Origin: CAZJHX01 sp964545715
Lineage (GTDB): Bacteria; Myxococcota_A; UBA9042; GCA-2863065
Assembly (NCBI GenBank): GCA_964545715.1
Contig: CAZJHX010000008.1
Span: 1-64,000, forward strand
Direction: 5' to 3'
Length of the DNA: 64,000 nt
Shown: in pieces, positions 43,666 through 52,983 of the stretch
How the letters are laid out: every line of letters starts with the position of its first letter
How positions within the stretch are numbered: position 1 is the first letter of the stretch
Made by a program: the position numbers and the translations under genes
Notes under the pieces: model-generated
Databases searched by the model: none
Told to the model about the DNA's origin: nothing
What the model saw: the letters and a program-made list of their open reading frames with translations, nothing else

Positions 43666-44241
43666 CTACTCGGTCTCGTTCTGGATGTAGAGGGCCGCGC
43701 CGCTGACCGCCGAGCACTCACGACGGGAGGCGTCCTTGTCGCCGAAGCCGTAGCGCTCGAACGTGGACGTGATGCCGTCGCAGTCCAGGTCGGCCTGCGC
43801 TCGCGCGACAAACAGCGAGTCACCCAGCGTTCCGGAGCTTGTGTAGGAGTAGCCGAAGTAGTGCTGGTCGCGCATCTCGAAGTTCAGCGACTCCCACACC
43901 TGCTGGTCCCAGGCGACGCTGTCCACGTCGCAGCGGTTGTCCTTATCGGAGTCCAGGGCCCCGCCGCAGCACTGCTTGTTGGTCATGTCCGGCGTCACGC
44001 CGATGCTGCGCGGAAACTGGCAGGGCAGGGCGGCGCCAACGCCGCCGAGGACCTGGCCGCGGGCGTAGTAGGCCGCCGAGCCGGAGTGCAGCTTTTGAAG
44101 CTCGTCGATAGCCTCGACGGTCTTCACACGGCGCATGTACTTGATGAAGGCCGGGATCGCGACGGACGCCAGAACGCTGAGGATCGCAACAACGACCATC
44201 AACTCAAGCAGCGTGAACCCTTTCTGGCGATCAGCGGTCAT
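43666..44241 (-). CDS. type IV pilin-like / pseudopilin protein
   Basis: A 191-residue prepilin: short basic leader ending KG, then FTLLELMVVVAILSVLASVAIPAF with the expected Glu5. The mature head has six or more cysteines (DSDKDNRCDVDSV, ARAQADLDCDG). GAGAGG precedes the ATG. It may be the major pilin or a minor pilin. No pil assembly genes lie in the window. Type IV pili drive S-motility in Myxococcus. Confidence 0.9.
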   Translation of the reverse strand: MTADRQKGFTLLELMVVVAILSVLASVAIPAFIKYMRRVKTVEAIDELQKLHSGSAAYYARGQVLGGVGAALPCQFPRSIGVTPDMTNKQCCGGALDSDKDNRCDVDSVAWDQQVWESLNFEMRDQHYFGYSYTSSGTLGDSLFVARAQADLDCDGITSTFERYGFGDKDASRRECSAVSGAALYIQNETE

Positions 44242-44287
44242 ACACCTCTCCCTACACCCTGGAGAACGTGCCGAAGTGCGTAGCGCT

Positions 44288-45358
44288 TTAGGGGGTTTTG
44301 GCTAGTAGCTCATTTGAACGGTCCCGGTCACTGCCCGCCGCGGGGTGCTTGCGGGCGCCGGTGAACCACAGTCCAAACGCGGTCTGCTGGACCAATTGGC
44401 CGGACCATGCGAGCAACCCGAAGGCGGTTGCGGTGGGATCCCCGACCGCCACGCCGTACAGCGCCAGCGGCTTGAGCAGGAAGTACCAGAACACGCCGAC
44501 GTTGGCCGGCGGGTTGGGCAGCATCATCCCCACGATGACGCAGCACATCATGGCGTAGGCGGCCAACAGCGGGATGTCCAGGCCGTCGAAGCCCAGCGCC
44601 AGCACGTAATAGCCGTAGCCGTTGAGCGCCCAATAGATCAGTGAGTAGAAGACGAAGCTCCAGAAGTAGCGCGCCTGGGGCAGGGCGCTCAGCCCGTCAA
44701 AGAAGCTCTCCAGAATGCCGCGGATCTTGGCGGCCAGCCCCTTGGAGACCAGCCCGATCAGGCGGTCCAGCACAGCCAGCGTCCACCGGCGATTGACGTG
44801 CGCCGCCACGAGCACGCCCATGGCGCCGCCAAAGACCAGCAGCGCAAACCACGCGCCCAGCTCGATCTCCTCAAACCCCGTCCCACGGGGCAGAAAGAAC
44901 AGCACGATAAACAGCACCAGGCTGACGATGAGCCCATCCACCACGCGCTCGATCACCACCGTGGCCAGCGCCTCGCTCATCTTGATGTCGCCGCGATCCG
45001 CGATCAGATACGGGCGCGCCAGCTCGCCCAGACGCAGCGGCAGCACAAACAGGTACATAAAGCCGACCGCACTCACCCGGTTCAGCCGCCAGAAGCCAAT
45101 GTCCGCGATAGGACGCAGCAGCGGGTACCAGCGCACCACTCGAAGAAAGTGGATGACCGTAAGCACACCCAGATATGGCAGCAGGTAGATAAGGTCGAAG
45201 CGCCACGCGTCGCCGGAGCTCAATGTGGTGCCGCTCAGCGCCAGCCCCTGACCGAACAGGCGGTCCAGCGGCCAGTCCAGCGCTGACAAGTAGATGAACA
45301 GCGCCCCGATCATGAGGCCGACCACCCACTTGAGGCCGCGTTTGGTCCCCTCGATCAA
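44288..45358 (-). CDS. flippase-like LPG-synthase transmembrane-domain protein (UPF0104)
   Basis: A 356-residue membrane protein with about eight helices and the signature LRLGELARPYLIADRGDIKMSEALATVVIERVVDG. The TTG start has AGGA six bases upstream. The family resembles the N-terminal flippase domain of MprF and AglD-type proteins. Function in the cell is not established. It is transcribed away from the MrfB gene. Confidence 0.88.
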   Translation of the reverse strand: MIEGTKRGLKWVVGLMIGALFIYLSALDWPLDRLFGQGLALSGTTLSSGDAWRFDLIYLLPYLGVLTVIHFLRVVRWYPLLRPIADIGFWRLNRVSAVGFMYLFVLPLRLGELARPYLIADRGDIKMSEALATVVIERVVDGLIVSLVLFIVLFFLPRGTGFEEIELGAWFALLVFGGAMGVLVAAHVNRRWTLAVLDRLIGLVSKGLAAKIRGILESFFDGLSALPQARYFWSFVFYSLIYWALNGYGYYVLALGFDGLDIPLLAAYAMMCCVIVGMMLPNPPANVGVFWYFLLKPLALYGVAVGDPTATAFGLLAWSGQLVQQTAFGLWFTGARKHPAAGSDRDRSNELLAKTP

Positions 45359-45438
45359 TGTCGGTCCTGCGTCAGCACGCGCGGAACTCTATGGACAGCG
45401 CCTCAGTGTGTCAATTACGAGGTTGGGCCGATGGTCTC

Positions 45439-46566
45439 CTAAGCGGACGCCTCCCGCGCGATCTTCTTCTCGAATCGCCCGATCTGGCGACAGAGCCGAT
45501 CGCGCTCAAAACAGTCCCAGCTCGGGACCTTCTCCAGCAACGCCCGTGCCGCGGCCAAAGCCCCCTGTGGGTTGCCCGCGCGACGCTGTGCGGTGACCAG
45601 CTCCAGCAGCGCCTTGCGATACGTCTGTGGATCCAGCCCCACGCCCTCGACGGCGCCCGTCAGCAAGGTCGCCGCGCGCTCGTTCTGCTTGCGTCGCAGC
45701 GCAGCCCGGCCCAGGTTGTACTGGATCACCGCATGACGTCCCGACGCATCGCTGAGCACGTTCATCATGTGGCGGGTCAGCGTGATCATGCTCAACACGT
45801 CCGTGCGGTTGTGTTTGAGCACCGGGTCCACCGCCGGCGCATAGCCCGTCTGCAGATAGTGAAAGTACAGCGCCGGCACCATCATGCCCGGCACGTCATC
45901 CGCGCGCTCGGCCGGGTCGATGTGCAGCACCTCGCGCTCCAGCGTCTGCAGCTTCACGTTTTCGTACAGCCCTTTGTACGCCTGGCGGCACACGTGCAGC
46001 AGATCCAGGTGTGGGCGCAGCTTGAGCTGAGCGTCGATCTTCGACATCAGCCGCGTGATGCACAAACGCGCCTGCAGCACGGACAGGTCGTAGCTCTTGC
46101 CGTTGAAGCTGACGATGTAGCCGAAGCGCTCGAACAGCTCCATAAAGCGTCCCAGCACTGGCATCTCGTCGCTGGGGTTCTCCATGCAGAGCTGCTCCAG
46201 GACGACCTGACCATCCTCGACGTATGCGCAGCCGATCAAAAACGCGAACGTGCCGGCGCCGTGGCTGAGCCCGGTCGCCTCGATATCCAGATACAGCGCG
46301 TCATCGGGGTCGAAGCCGCGCAGGCGCGGATCGCTGAGCAGGTACTCCAGATCCGGGATCTCCACCGCCGCCGGCAGCGCGTGAGTCTCCCGGTAGACGT
46401 GGCAGTGGCCGTATGGAGTGTTGGCCATCCACCAGGGACGCAGTGCCGCAAACGACTCCGACGCATCCACGACCGGGTCGTGCACGAACTCGAGCTCGGC
46501 CACATCGGGGTCCGGGGCGGGAGCGTCGAGCCGCGCCAGGCGGTCGCCGAGACGTAATAGGGCCAT
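45439..46566 (-). CDS. MrfB/YprB-like exonuclease (RNase_H_2 domain)
   Basis: A 375-residue protein whose ATG overlaps the MrfA stop (ATGA). The DEDD-type exonuclease motifs are recognisable: LYLDIEATGLS with D and E, GYIVSFNGKSYDLSVLQ, and VLKHNRTDVLSMITL. The C-terminus is TPR-like (RHAVIQYNLGRAALRRKQNERAATLL). In Bacillus subtilis MrfB (YprB) works with helicase MrfA in mitomycin-C lesion repair; the coupled pair here matches. N-terminal residues before MALLRLGDRL in the longer frame belong to another reading frame. Confidence 0.9.
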   Translation of the reverse strand: MALLRLGDRLARLDAPAPDPDVAELEFVHDPVVDASESFAALRPWWMANTPYGHCHVYRETHALPAAVEIPDLEYLLSDPRLRGFDPDDALYLDIEATGLSHGAGTFAFLIGCAYVEDGQVVLEQLCMENPSDEMPVLGRFMELFERFGYIVSFNGKSYDLSVLQARLCITRLMSKIDAQLKLRPHLDLLHVCRQAYKGLYENVKLQTLEREVLHIDPAERADDVPGMMVPALYFHYLQTGYAPAVDPVLKHNRTDVLSMITLTRHMMNVLSDASGRHAVIQYNLGRAALRRKQNERAATLLTGAVEGVGLDPQTYRKALLELVTAQRRAGNPQGALAAARALLEKVPSWDCFERDRLCRQIGRFEKKIAREASA

Positions 46567-48869
46567 CAGTGCAGGACCGCCGGCACAGGCAGATCCGGCT
46601 GTTCGGGCTCCAGCAGGCGCTTGATCAGCTGCAGCGGCAGCGTCTTGAACAGCGGATCCGGATGCACACTGGCGCCGATGCAGCTGGGACAGCCCGCCTC
46701 GCAGCGGCAGGCCGAGATCAGATCCCGACTGCCGGCCAGCAACGGCTCGACGATCTCGTGAAGCCGATTTGCAAAGCCGACGCCGCCCGGGAAGTTGTCG
46801 TATAGGTACAGGCGCGGGCCGCTGTCCTCCGGTTCGTCGACGGCGAGGCCCAGATCCGCGCGATTGCACATCATCCGCAGCGCCGCCACCGTATGCAGCG
46901 CCCGGCCGACCGCACGCAGCGCATCCACGACCTTCTCGCGGCCAACTTCAAAGCTGTCGATGATGGTCTCCGACACGGTGATCCACGTCGCCGGCGTGTG
47001 CATCTGCATTTCGGGCAGGTGGATCTCGCCGTAGCCTACGTTCTCGTGCGTGTCGAACTTGACCTTCTTGAAGCCCACGACCTTCTCGGTGACCAACACC
47101 TCGCCGTGGTCCGCGATGCGTCCACGCCCATCCACAGCGATGACCTGCACCTTGAGGTTGGTGTGCGCGTAGGTGAAGTAGTCCGGCGCGACCTTCTGCA
47201 CGTAGGCCTTGTGGTTTTCGTAGTCCAGGCGCTCCACCTGGTACTGCTCGCCGTCCAGGTTGTAGATAGCGTGCTCGTACAGGGTCGTGTGGGCCGCCTC
47301 GAACGGGACCTCCGCGATCACCTTGGTCCGCTTCAAGTCGATGACCGCGAAGTTCTCGTCGCCGATCGACCGTAGGCTCACGTGGCTGGCGGGGTAGCTG
47401 CGATTCATCCAGTGAAACAGCCCACCCGCTGAGTGCAGCACGCCGTGGGACTCCAGATGACGGAGGACGGCCGTCGTATCGGCTGCGGTCATGGCGCCAA
47501 AGGTGTCATTCGGCTTGAATGGCAGCTCAAAGGCGGCGCACTTCACGTGATCCAGCAGCACCAGCAGGTTGTCCGGGTCGATGCGCGCCTCCTCCGGGCT
47601 GCGATCGAAAAAGTACTCGGGATTTTGAACCACGTATTGGTCCAGCGCCGTGGATCGCCCGATCAGCACCGACAGCGACTCACCCGTGCGGCGGCCGGCG
47701 CGGCCCGACTGCTGCCACACGCTGGCGACGGAGCCGGGGTAGCCCGCGATCACACAGGCGGTCAGCTCGCCCACATCGATGCCCAGCTCCAGCGCGTTGG
47801 TTGCGACCACGCAGCGCACCTTTCCCGCGCGCAGTCCGCGCTCGATGCGGCGACGGCGTGTTGGTAGGTAGCCGCCGCGGTATCCGACCACCTGATCCGG
47901 ATCCATGGACCGGCGGCGTAGATCATCGCGCAGATACTTGACCAGCAGCTCCACGTTCAGCCGGCTGAGCACAAACACGATGGTCGGTACGTTGCGCATC
48001 ATGAGGTCGGAGGCGACCGCCCGCGCCACCTTGATGTAGCTGCGACGGATCCCCAGCTGCTGGTTGACCACCGGCGGGTTGACGAACAACACGTGGCGCG
48101 CGGCGCGCGGCGCACCGGAGCGGTCGACCAGGTTGACCGTGGACTCCAGCAGCCGCTCCGCGTGCTCGCGCGGGTTGGCGATGGTCGCGGACGCCGCGAT
48201 GAACGTCGGGTTGGACCCGTGAAAGGCGCAGATGCGCTTCAGGCGGCGGATCACGTTGCCCAGATGAGAGCCGAAGACGCCCTTGTAGGCGTGCAGCTCG
48301 TCCAGCACCACCCACTTCAGGTTGCGAAACAGCTTCAGCCACTTGGTGTGGTGAGGCAGGACGCCGGCGTGCAGCATGTCGGGGTTGGTCAGCACGATCT
48401 GACCCATCTCGCGCACGGCCATGCGGGCGTCGGCCGGGGTGTCGCCGTCAAACGTGAAGGTCTTGATCGGGGCCTCGCACTCTTCGATGAGCGCGTGCAG
48501 GCCGGTGTACTGGTCCTGCGTCAGCGCCTTGGTCGGGTACAAAAACAGGGCGCGGCCGTCCGGCTTCTCGAGCAGGTCGCTGAGCACCGGCAGGTGGAAG
48601 CAGTACGATTTGCCGCTGGCCGTGGGCGTGACGAGCACCGTGTTGCGCCCTGCCATGGCGCTGTCGATCGCCTCGACCTGATGGGTGTAGAGCTGGTCGA
48701 TGCCCCGCGCCCGCAGTGTTGCCACCAACCGTGGATGCAGCTGCCGTGGAAACGGCCGGTACCGGGGGGGCGCGGCGTCCATGCGGCGTACGGCGGAGAT
48801 GGATGGGCCGATGCGGCGATCGTCCAGCCACTCGCCCACGAGACGTGTAATTTCAGTTGAGGCAGACAT
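46566..48869 (-). CDS. MrfA/YprA-like DEAD/DEAH-box helicase with C-terminal four-Cys domain
   Basis: A 767-residue superfamily 2 helicase. The motifs are TPTASGKSY (Walker A), LYPTKALTQDQ, TNPDMLH, VVLDELHAYKG (DELH), FIAASATIANP (SAT) and GRAGRRTGE. The C-terminal DUF1998-type region contains a CRCEAGCPSC four-Cys cluster. I chose the ATG at 48869: a promoter (TTGACA-17-TATGGT) ends 13 bases upstream and overlaps the longer candidate starts at 48887 and 48911. It is followed by the overlapping MrfB gene. The probable role is repair of mitomycin-type adducts or crosslinks. Confidence 0.92.
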   Translation of the reverse strand: MSASTEITRLVGEWLDDRRIGPSISAVRRMDAAPPRYRPFPRQLHPRLVATLRARGIDQLYTHQVEAIDSAMAGRNTVLVTPTASGKSYCFHLPVLSDLLEKPDGRALFLYPTKALTQDQYTGLHALIEECEAPIKTFTFDGDTPADARMAVREMGQIVLTNPDMLHAGVLPHHTKWLKLFRNLKWVVLDELHAYKGVFGSHLGNVIRRLKRICAFHGSNPTFIAASATIANPREHAERLLESTVNLVDRSGAPRAARHVLFVNPPVVNQQLGIRRSYIKVARAVASDLMMRNVPTIVFVLSRLNVELLVKYLRDDLRRRSMDPDQVVGYRGGYLPTRRRRIERGLRAGKVRCVVATNALELGIDVGELTACVIAGYPGSVASVWQQSGRAGRRTGESLSVLIGRSTALDQYVVQNPEYFFDRSPEEARIDPDNLLVLLDHVKCAAFELPFKPNDTFGAMTAADTTAVLRHLESHGVLHSAGGLFHWMNRSYPASHVSLRSIGDENFAVIDLKRTKVIAEVPFEAAHTTLYEHAIYNLDGEQYQVERLDYENHKAYVQKVAPDYFTYAHTNLKVQVIAVDGRGRIADHGEVLVTEKVVGFKKVKFDTHENVGYGEIHLPEMQMHTPATWITVSETIIDSFEVGREKVVDALRAVGRALHTVAALRMMCNRADLGLAVDEPEDSGPRLYLYDNFPGGVGFANRLHEIVEPLLAGSRDLISACRCEAGCPSCIGASVHPDPLFKTLPLQLIKRLLEPEQPDLPVPAVLH

Positions 48870-48882
48870 ATGTTCAGTGGTG

Positions 48883-48911
48883 ACCATAGTTTCAGTATCT
48901 GCCGCTGTCAA
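48883..48911 (-). promoter_or_regulatory. promoter of mrfA-like gene
   Basis: TTGACA (48911-48906) and TATGGT (48888-48883) on the minus strand, spacing 17 bp, matching sigma70 consensus well at -35. It argues that translation starts at the downstream ATG (48869). The predicted leader is only about seven bases. Confidence 0.5.
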
Positions 48912-48950
48912 AACATCTGTGCGCTTTTTAGGTGATATCGTTGGCCCACG

Positions 48951-50525
48951 GTGCTGAACCCTTTTGATCCGAACGCCAGCTTTGAGATCGCGCGCGCGCA
49001 GATCCGCGCGCAGGGGAACGCCGCCCTGATAAAAGGCGCCGCTTTCACCGCCGCCCTCGGGGTGTTCGGCATGGTGCAGATCGGGATTCTGATGCTGCTG
49101 GGCCGCGACGGCTTCGAACTGCCCTTTGCCTTTGCGACCACCGGCGCCGTGGTCTCGCTGGTGATGCGCTCGTTCGCCAGGCGGGGCCGTATGAGCGGAC
49201 CGACCAAGTACCTGATCTTCGGCGCCCTCGTCTCCACGCCCTCAGCGTTCCTGCTGGCGTCGCCCTTCATGATGCCCGGTGGCGCCGCCACGTATCTCAA
49301 CGGACCCAACATCATCGTGTACATCCACATTCTCATCATGAGCCGCCTGCTGTTGGACGAGCGCCTCTCCATGACCATGGGCGGCGTGGCGGCCGCGGGG
49401 TACGGCGCGGCGTGGTTGTTGGGCCGAGCCGAGCTGGGGCTCATCACGGCGCCCGACCCGGTCATGCAGCAGGATCTGACGGAGCCGGGCCTCTATGCGA
49501 TCAAGGCGTGCATGATCTTCTTTGGCGGCGGCGCCGTGGCCATCTACGCCAAATGGGCGCGCAACGTGGTTCTCTCCACCGTCAGCAAGGCCTACGAGCG
49601 TGGCAACTACACTTTGATCGAGTCGATCGGGCACGGCGGCATGGGCGAGGTGTGGCGGGCCGAGCACCAGATGCTGGCGCGCAAGGCCGCCGTGAAGCTC
49701 ATCCGCGCCGACATGCTGGGCTCGATGAGCGCCAAGGACAGCAAGACCCTGCTGCGCCGGTTTGAGCGCGAGGCCCAGGCCACGGCCGCGCTGCGCTCCC
49801 CCCATACCATCGAGATCTACGACTTCGGACTGGCCGACGACGGCACCTTCTACTACGTCATGGAGCTGCTGGATGGGTTGGACCTCCAGAGCCTGGTCGA
49901 GCGTCACGGCCCCATGCGGCCGGAGCGCGCGCTGCACGTGCTGGCGCAGATCTGCGATTCGTTGGGCGAGGCACACCACGCCGGACTGGTCCATCGCGAC
50001 ATCAAGCCGGCCAACATCTTTGTGTGCCGGTATGGGCTTGCGGTCGACTTCGTGAAGGTTCTGGACTTCGGCCTGGTCAAAGACCGCGTGGACGTGGACG
50101 GTGTCAGTCTGCCCGCCAGCGCCTCATCGGATGCGGGGCTGACCCAGATCGGTGGTGCGGTGGGTACGCCCGCGTACATGCCGCCCGAGGTAGTCGCCGG
50201 GCTGCCGGAGGTCGATCACCGTGCGGATCTCTACAGCGTCGGCTGCGTCGCTCACTGGCTGCTGACCGGCCAGCTGGTCTTCGAGGCGCCCACGGCCGGT
50301 GAGATGGCGCTGCGGCACCTGGAGGCCGTGCCGGACCCACCCTCGGCGTGCACCGAGCTGGAGCTGCCCGACGGCCTGGATGAGATCGTGCTGCGGTGTC
50401 TTAACAAAGAGGCCGCGGATCGCCCAGGCAGCGCGGGTGAGCTGGCAGAGCAGCTCGCAGGCCTGCAGACCCGAGCACAGTGGACAGCCGAGCGCGCCGA
50501 AAAGTGGTGGGCGCGTACTAGCTGA
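48951..50525 (+). CDS. Ser/Thr protein kinase with N-terminal multi-helix membrane domain
   Basis: A 524-residue protein beginning with GTG. Residues 27-205 have six hydrophobic helices (AAFTAALGVFGMVQIGIL, ALVSTPSAFLLASPFMM, GGVAAAGYGAAWLLG, ACMIFFGGGAVAIYA). Residues 220-500 are a Hanks kinase: GHGGMGEVWRAEH, Lys249 in AAVKLI, HRDIKPANIF (348-357), DFG (372-374), GTPAYMPPE. This inverts the common order in which the kinase is N-terminal to a single helix. The membrane part may sense signals. It is divergent from mrfA. Confidence 0.92.
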   Translation: MLNPFDPNASFEIARAQIRAQGNAALIKGAAFTAALGVFGMVQIGILMLLGRDGFELPFAFATTGAVVSLVMRSFARRGRMSGPTKYLIFGALVSTPSAFLLASPFMMPGGAATYLNGPNIIVYIHILIMSRLLLDERLSMTMGGVAAAGYGAAWLLGRAELGLITAPDPVMQQDLTEPGLYAIKACMIFFGGGAVAIYAKWARNVVLSTVSKAYERGNYTLIESIGHGGMGEVWRAEHQMLARKAAVKLIRADMLGSMSAKDSKTLLRRFEREAQATAALRSPHTIEIYDFGLADDGTFYYVMELLDGLDLQSLVERHGPMRPERALHVLAQICDSLGEAHHAGLVHRDIKPANIFVCRYGLAVDFVKVLDFGLVKDRVDVDGVSLPASASSDAGLTQIGGAVGTPAYMPPEVVAGLPEVDHRADLYSVGCVAHWLLTGQLVFEAPTAGEMALRHLEAVPDPPSACTELELPDGLDEIVLRCLNKEAADRPGSAGELAEQLAGLQTRAQWTAERAEKWWARTS

Positions 50526-50526
50526 C

Positions 50527-51087
50527 TCAACCGGTCAGGCCAACCACGCCGGCCGCCAGCAACATCAGGCCGGGCGTCAATCTGCCCGCCAGCGCGCGCA
50601 GGACCCGGCTCTGTGCGGCCGCCGGGCTCAGGTCGGTCACCACGTACGGCTCACCGCGCCGGCACCCCAGCGTGATCTCCGCGCCATCCAGCACGATGAC
50701 CTGGTGGCAGTGGTAAAGCGCGCCGGGCAGGGAGTCGGGGAGCTGCCGTGAGACCTCGGCGCGCGCTTGAGCGGACAAGCCGTCCCACTCGGCCGTCCAG
50801 GCGTCCGAGGCGCTGTCGCTGAGGTGCAAGAAGACCGCATCCAGGTCCAGGTCCCAGCTCTGCTCACCGACCTCCACACGGATGTCGCTGGCCAGCTCCC
50901 CGGTTACCTCGTCGTCGCGGCCCTCAGACAGCAGACGTCGGCGCACGGTCCAGCTGCAATAGGCGGCCGGCAGTTGATTCAGTGGAGAGTGAACGAGCGC
51001 ACTGGTCGCGCGCAGGGTGCCGTGGCGGGCATCGACCCATAGCGTGTGGAACGCCCAGAAAGAGCGCACGCCCGTAGCCAGCAGCAC
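50527..51087 (-). CDS. hypothetical membrane-anchored protein
   Basis: About 186 residues from the GTG at 51087. The frame continues upstream with another hydrophobic stretch (VLFVLLVAGGS) but has no start codon there before entering the previous gene, so the true start is uncertain. An N-terminal helix, a soluble middle (DIRVEVGEQSWDLDLDAVFLHLSD) and a C-terminal hydrophobic end (LTPGLMLLAAGVVGLTG) are visible. It is the last gene of the gliding-like locus. Function unknown. Confidence 0.6.
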   Translation of the reverse strand: MLLATGVRSFWAFHTLWVDARHGTLRATSALVHSPLNQLPAAYCSWTVRRRLLSEGRDDEVTGELASDIRVEVGEQSWDLDLDAVFLHLSDSASDAWTAEWDGLSAQARAEVSRQLPDSLPGALYHCHQVIVLDGAEITLGCRRGEPYVVTDLSPAAAQSRVLRALAGRLTPGLMLLAAGVVGLTG

Positions 51088-51122
51088 GGAGCCGCCGGCG
51101 ACGAGAAGAACGAAGAGAACCT

Positions 51123-51380
51123 CTACTTGAAGACCTTCTCTTTGCTGGTGCGGAACATCGCGGGCAGGAACGACTTCTTCAGGCGCAGCAGGCGGTCGAA
51201 CTTGGCCTTCTGGCGTGCATCCGTGTACAGAGCCGTCGGCTTGCGGATCTCACCGTCGATGAGCTGGTCGCTGAAGTCGTAGAACTTGGACTTGCCACCC
51301 TTGGGCGGCGCGGCGAACACCGGCATCGCCAGCGCGAAGGCCACAATAAAAACGATCAGGGCTGAAAGGACTCGCTTCAT
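51123..51380 (-). CDS. small secreted protein of the gliding-like operon
   Basis: An 85-residue protein: signal peptide MKRVLSALIVFIVAFALAMPVFA and a 60-residue basic mature part (GGKSKFYDFSDQLIDGEIRKPTALY...RLLRLKKSFLPAMF). GGAGG lies seven bases before the ATG. It sits between the TPR lipoprotein and a membrane gene in the locus. No domain recognised. The small size and conserved-looking core make it worth comparison with other myxobacterial gliding loci. Confidence 0.75.
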   Translation of the reverse strand: MKRVLSALIVFIVAFALAMPVFAAPPKGGKSKFYDFSDQLIDGEIRKPTALYTDARQKAKFDRLLRLKKSFLPAMFRTSKEKVFK

Positions 51381-51391
51381 TGGCTCGCCTC

Positions 51392-52981
51392 CTATTTGGT
51401 CGCGGCCGGCTTGGCGTCCGGCTCGGTCTTCGTCTCAGGCTTGGCCTCGGTCTTCGTCTCAGGCTTGGCCTCGGTCTTCGTCTCAGGCTTGGCTTCCGGC
51501 TTCGCCTCAGGCTTGGCCTCAGGTTTTGCGTCGGGCTTGGCTTCCGGCTGCTTGGCCTCGGGCTTGGCGTCGCCCGCGGGCTTGGCGGCAGGCTTGGCCT
51601 CACCATCCGTAGCTTCGGGCGCCTTGGGCGTGTCTGCGCCACCCTCGCCCTCACCCTCTTTGTTCTCCGCATCCGGCGGAGGCGTCTTGAGCATGCCGGA
51701 CGTGATGACTTCCTTCAACACGGGGATCTTCTTAACGAGCGCGTGTGTCGGCGGGAGGGCGGCTGCCCGTGCGTACTTCTCATAGTATTTGATCGCCACG
51801 CCGAGGCCCTCTTCCGTGCTGCCCTTCTTCTCTTCGTACAGCTTGCCGATGCGGAAGAGCAGGATGTTGCGGCGGCTGTCCATCTTGAAGGCGGACTCCC
51901 AGCCCTTGATGGCCTCGTCCCAGTTGCCCATGCCGAGCGTCGCCGACGCGAGCCCGATCACGGCCTCGACGTTGTCGGGCTGGATCTCCAGCACCTTCTC
52001 GAACTCCTCTTTGGCGCCGGGGTAGTTCAGGAAGTCGATGTAGATCGCGCCCAGGTTCATGCGCGCCGGGATGTTGCTTTTGTCGAGCTTGACCGCACGC
52101 CGGAAGTGCATCACCGCACGCGGCAGGCAACCACCGGAGCCGCACTCGGTGCTGTTCTTCAAGCGGACGTAGACCGTCCCCAGGTTCGTGTGCGCGTCGA
52201 TCGAGTTCTTGTCGATCGTCAGCACCTTCTGCTCGAAGACCCACTTGGCGAAGTCCAGCTTGCCCTTCTCCAAGAAGATGAGCCCGCGCGTGTTCAGCGC
52301 GGTGACGTTGTCTGTCTCGATGGTCAGCACCATCTTGACGTGGTCCTCAGCCTTCTCCGTGTCGCCCTTCAGCAGCCAGTACAGCGCCATGGCGTTGTTG
52401 GCGGGCACGTTCTCGTACGAGCGCGCCAGCACCTCCTGGAAGATGCCCTTGCCCTGCGTCATCAGCGCGCCGGCCTGAGCGCTCTTGCCCGCCGCCAGCA
52501 ACGTCTTGGCGTTGGCGAGGTAGATCTTGCCGACAAATGCCTTGGCATCGTCGTTGTCGGGGTTGGCGACCAGCGCCCGCTTGTAGGTGGCCAGCGCTTT
52601 GGCCGGCTGCCGCTTGCGCTCCCACACCTGCGCGATGTTGAAGTAGGGCTCCATGAAGGTCTTCTCGATGTCGATCGCCTTCTCAAAGAGCTCCAGCGCC
52701 TTGTCGTATTGCGGCGGCTCCTCGTGGGCCAGCTGCACGCCCTGACGGAACGCGTCCTGCGCCTCGTGGTCCAGACCCTCGACGTACTCGGGCGCCTTCA
52801 CCTCTTTCTGGATGAAGACGTTCTCCAGGTCCTCTTCGGGCTCGTCCGGATCGGTCTCGCCGCCCGGAATCTGGGGACCGCTCGTCGTGCGCTTCGGCCC
52901 GGTCGTGCCGCACGCGGTGACCAGGAAGAGAGAGGCTGCACCGACCAGGATGCGACTCAGCGTGTTGTTATGGAGCTTCAT
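51392..52981 (-). CDS. TPR-repeat lipoprotein, GltE/AglT-like
   Basis: A 529-residue lipoprotein (lipobox LFLVTAC). Residues about 70-430 contain many TPR units (QYDKALELFEKAIDIEKTFMEPYFNIAQVW, AKALATYKRALVANPDNDDAKAFVG, AVMHFRRAVKLDKSNIPARMNLGAIY). The last 110 residues are a Lys/Pro/Glu/Ala repeat tail (EAKPETKT units). In Myxococcus, GltE (AglT) is a TPR outer-membrane lipoprotein of the gliding complex. Neighbours support the analogy but sequence identity cannot be judged by eye. It starts two bases after the upstream gene's stop. Confidence 0.85.
   Translation of the reverse strand: MKLHNNTLSRILVGAASLFLVTACGTTGPKRTTSGPQIPGGETDPDEPEEDLENVFIQKEVKAPEYVEGLDHEAQDAFRQGVQLAHEEPPQYDKALELFEKAIDIEKTFMEPYFNIAQVWERKRQPAKALATYKRALVANPDNDDAKAFVGKIYLANAKTLLAAGKSAQAGALMTQGKGIFQEVLARSYENVPANNAMALYWLLKGDTEKAEDHVKMVLTIETDNVTALNTRGLIFLEKGKLDFAKWVFEQKVLTIDKNSIDAHTNLGTVYVRLKNSTECGSGGCLPRAVMHFRRAVKLDKSNIPARMNLGAIYIDFLNYPGAKEEFEKVLEIQPDNVEAVIGLASATLGMGNWDEAIKGWESAFKMDSRRNILLFRIGKLYEEKKGSTEEGLGVAIKYYEKYARAAALPPTHALVKKIPVLKEVITSGMLKTPPPDAENKEGEGEGGADTPKAPEATDGEAKPAAKPAGDAKPEAKQPEAKPDAKPEAKPEAKPEAKPETKTEAKPETKTEAKPETKTEPDAKPAATK
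51410..51545. repeat. tandem repeats coding the Lys/Pro/Glu/Ala tail
   Basis: A 24-bp unit (coding EAKPETKT) is repeated three to four times, followed by shorter EAKP units, at the 3' end of the TPR lipoprotein gene. The copies are almost identical and could expand or contract. Confidence 0.7.
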
Positions 52982-52983
52982 GA

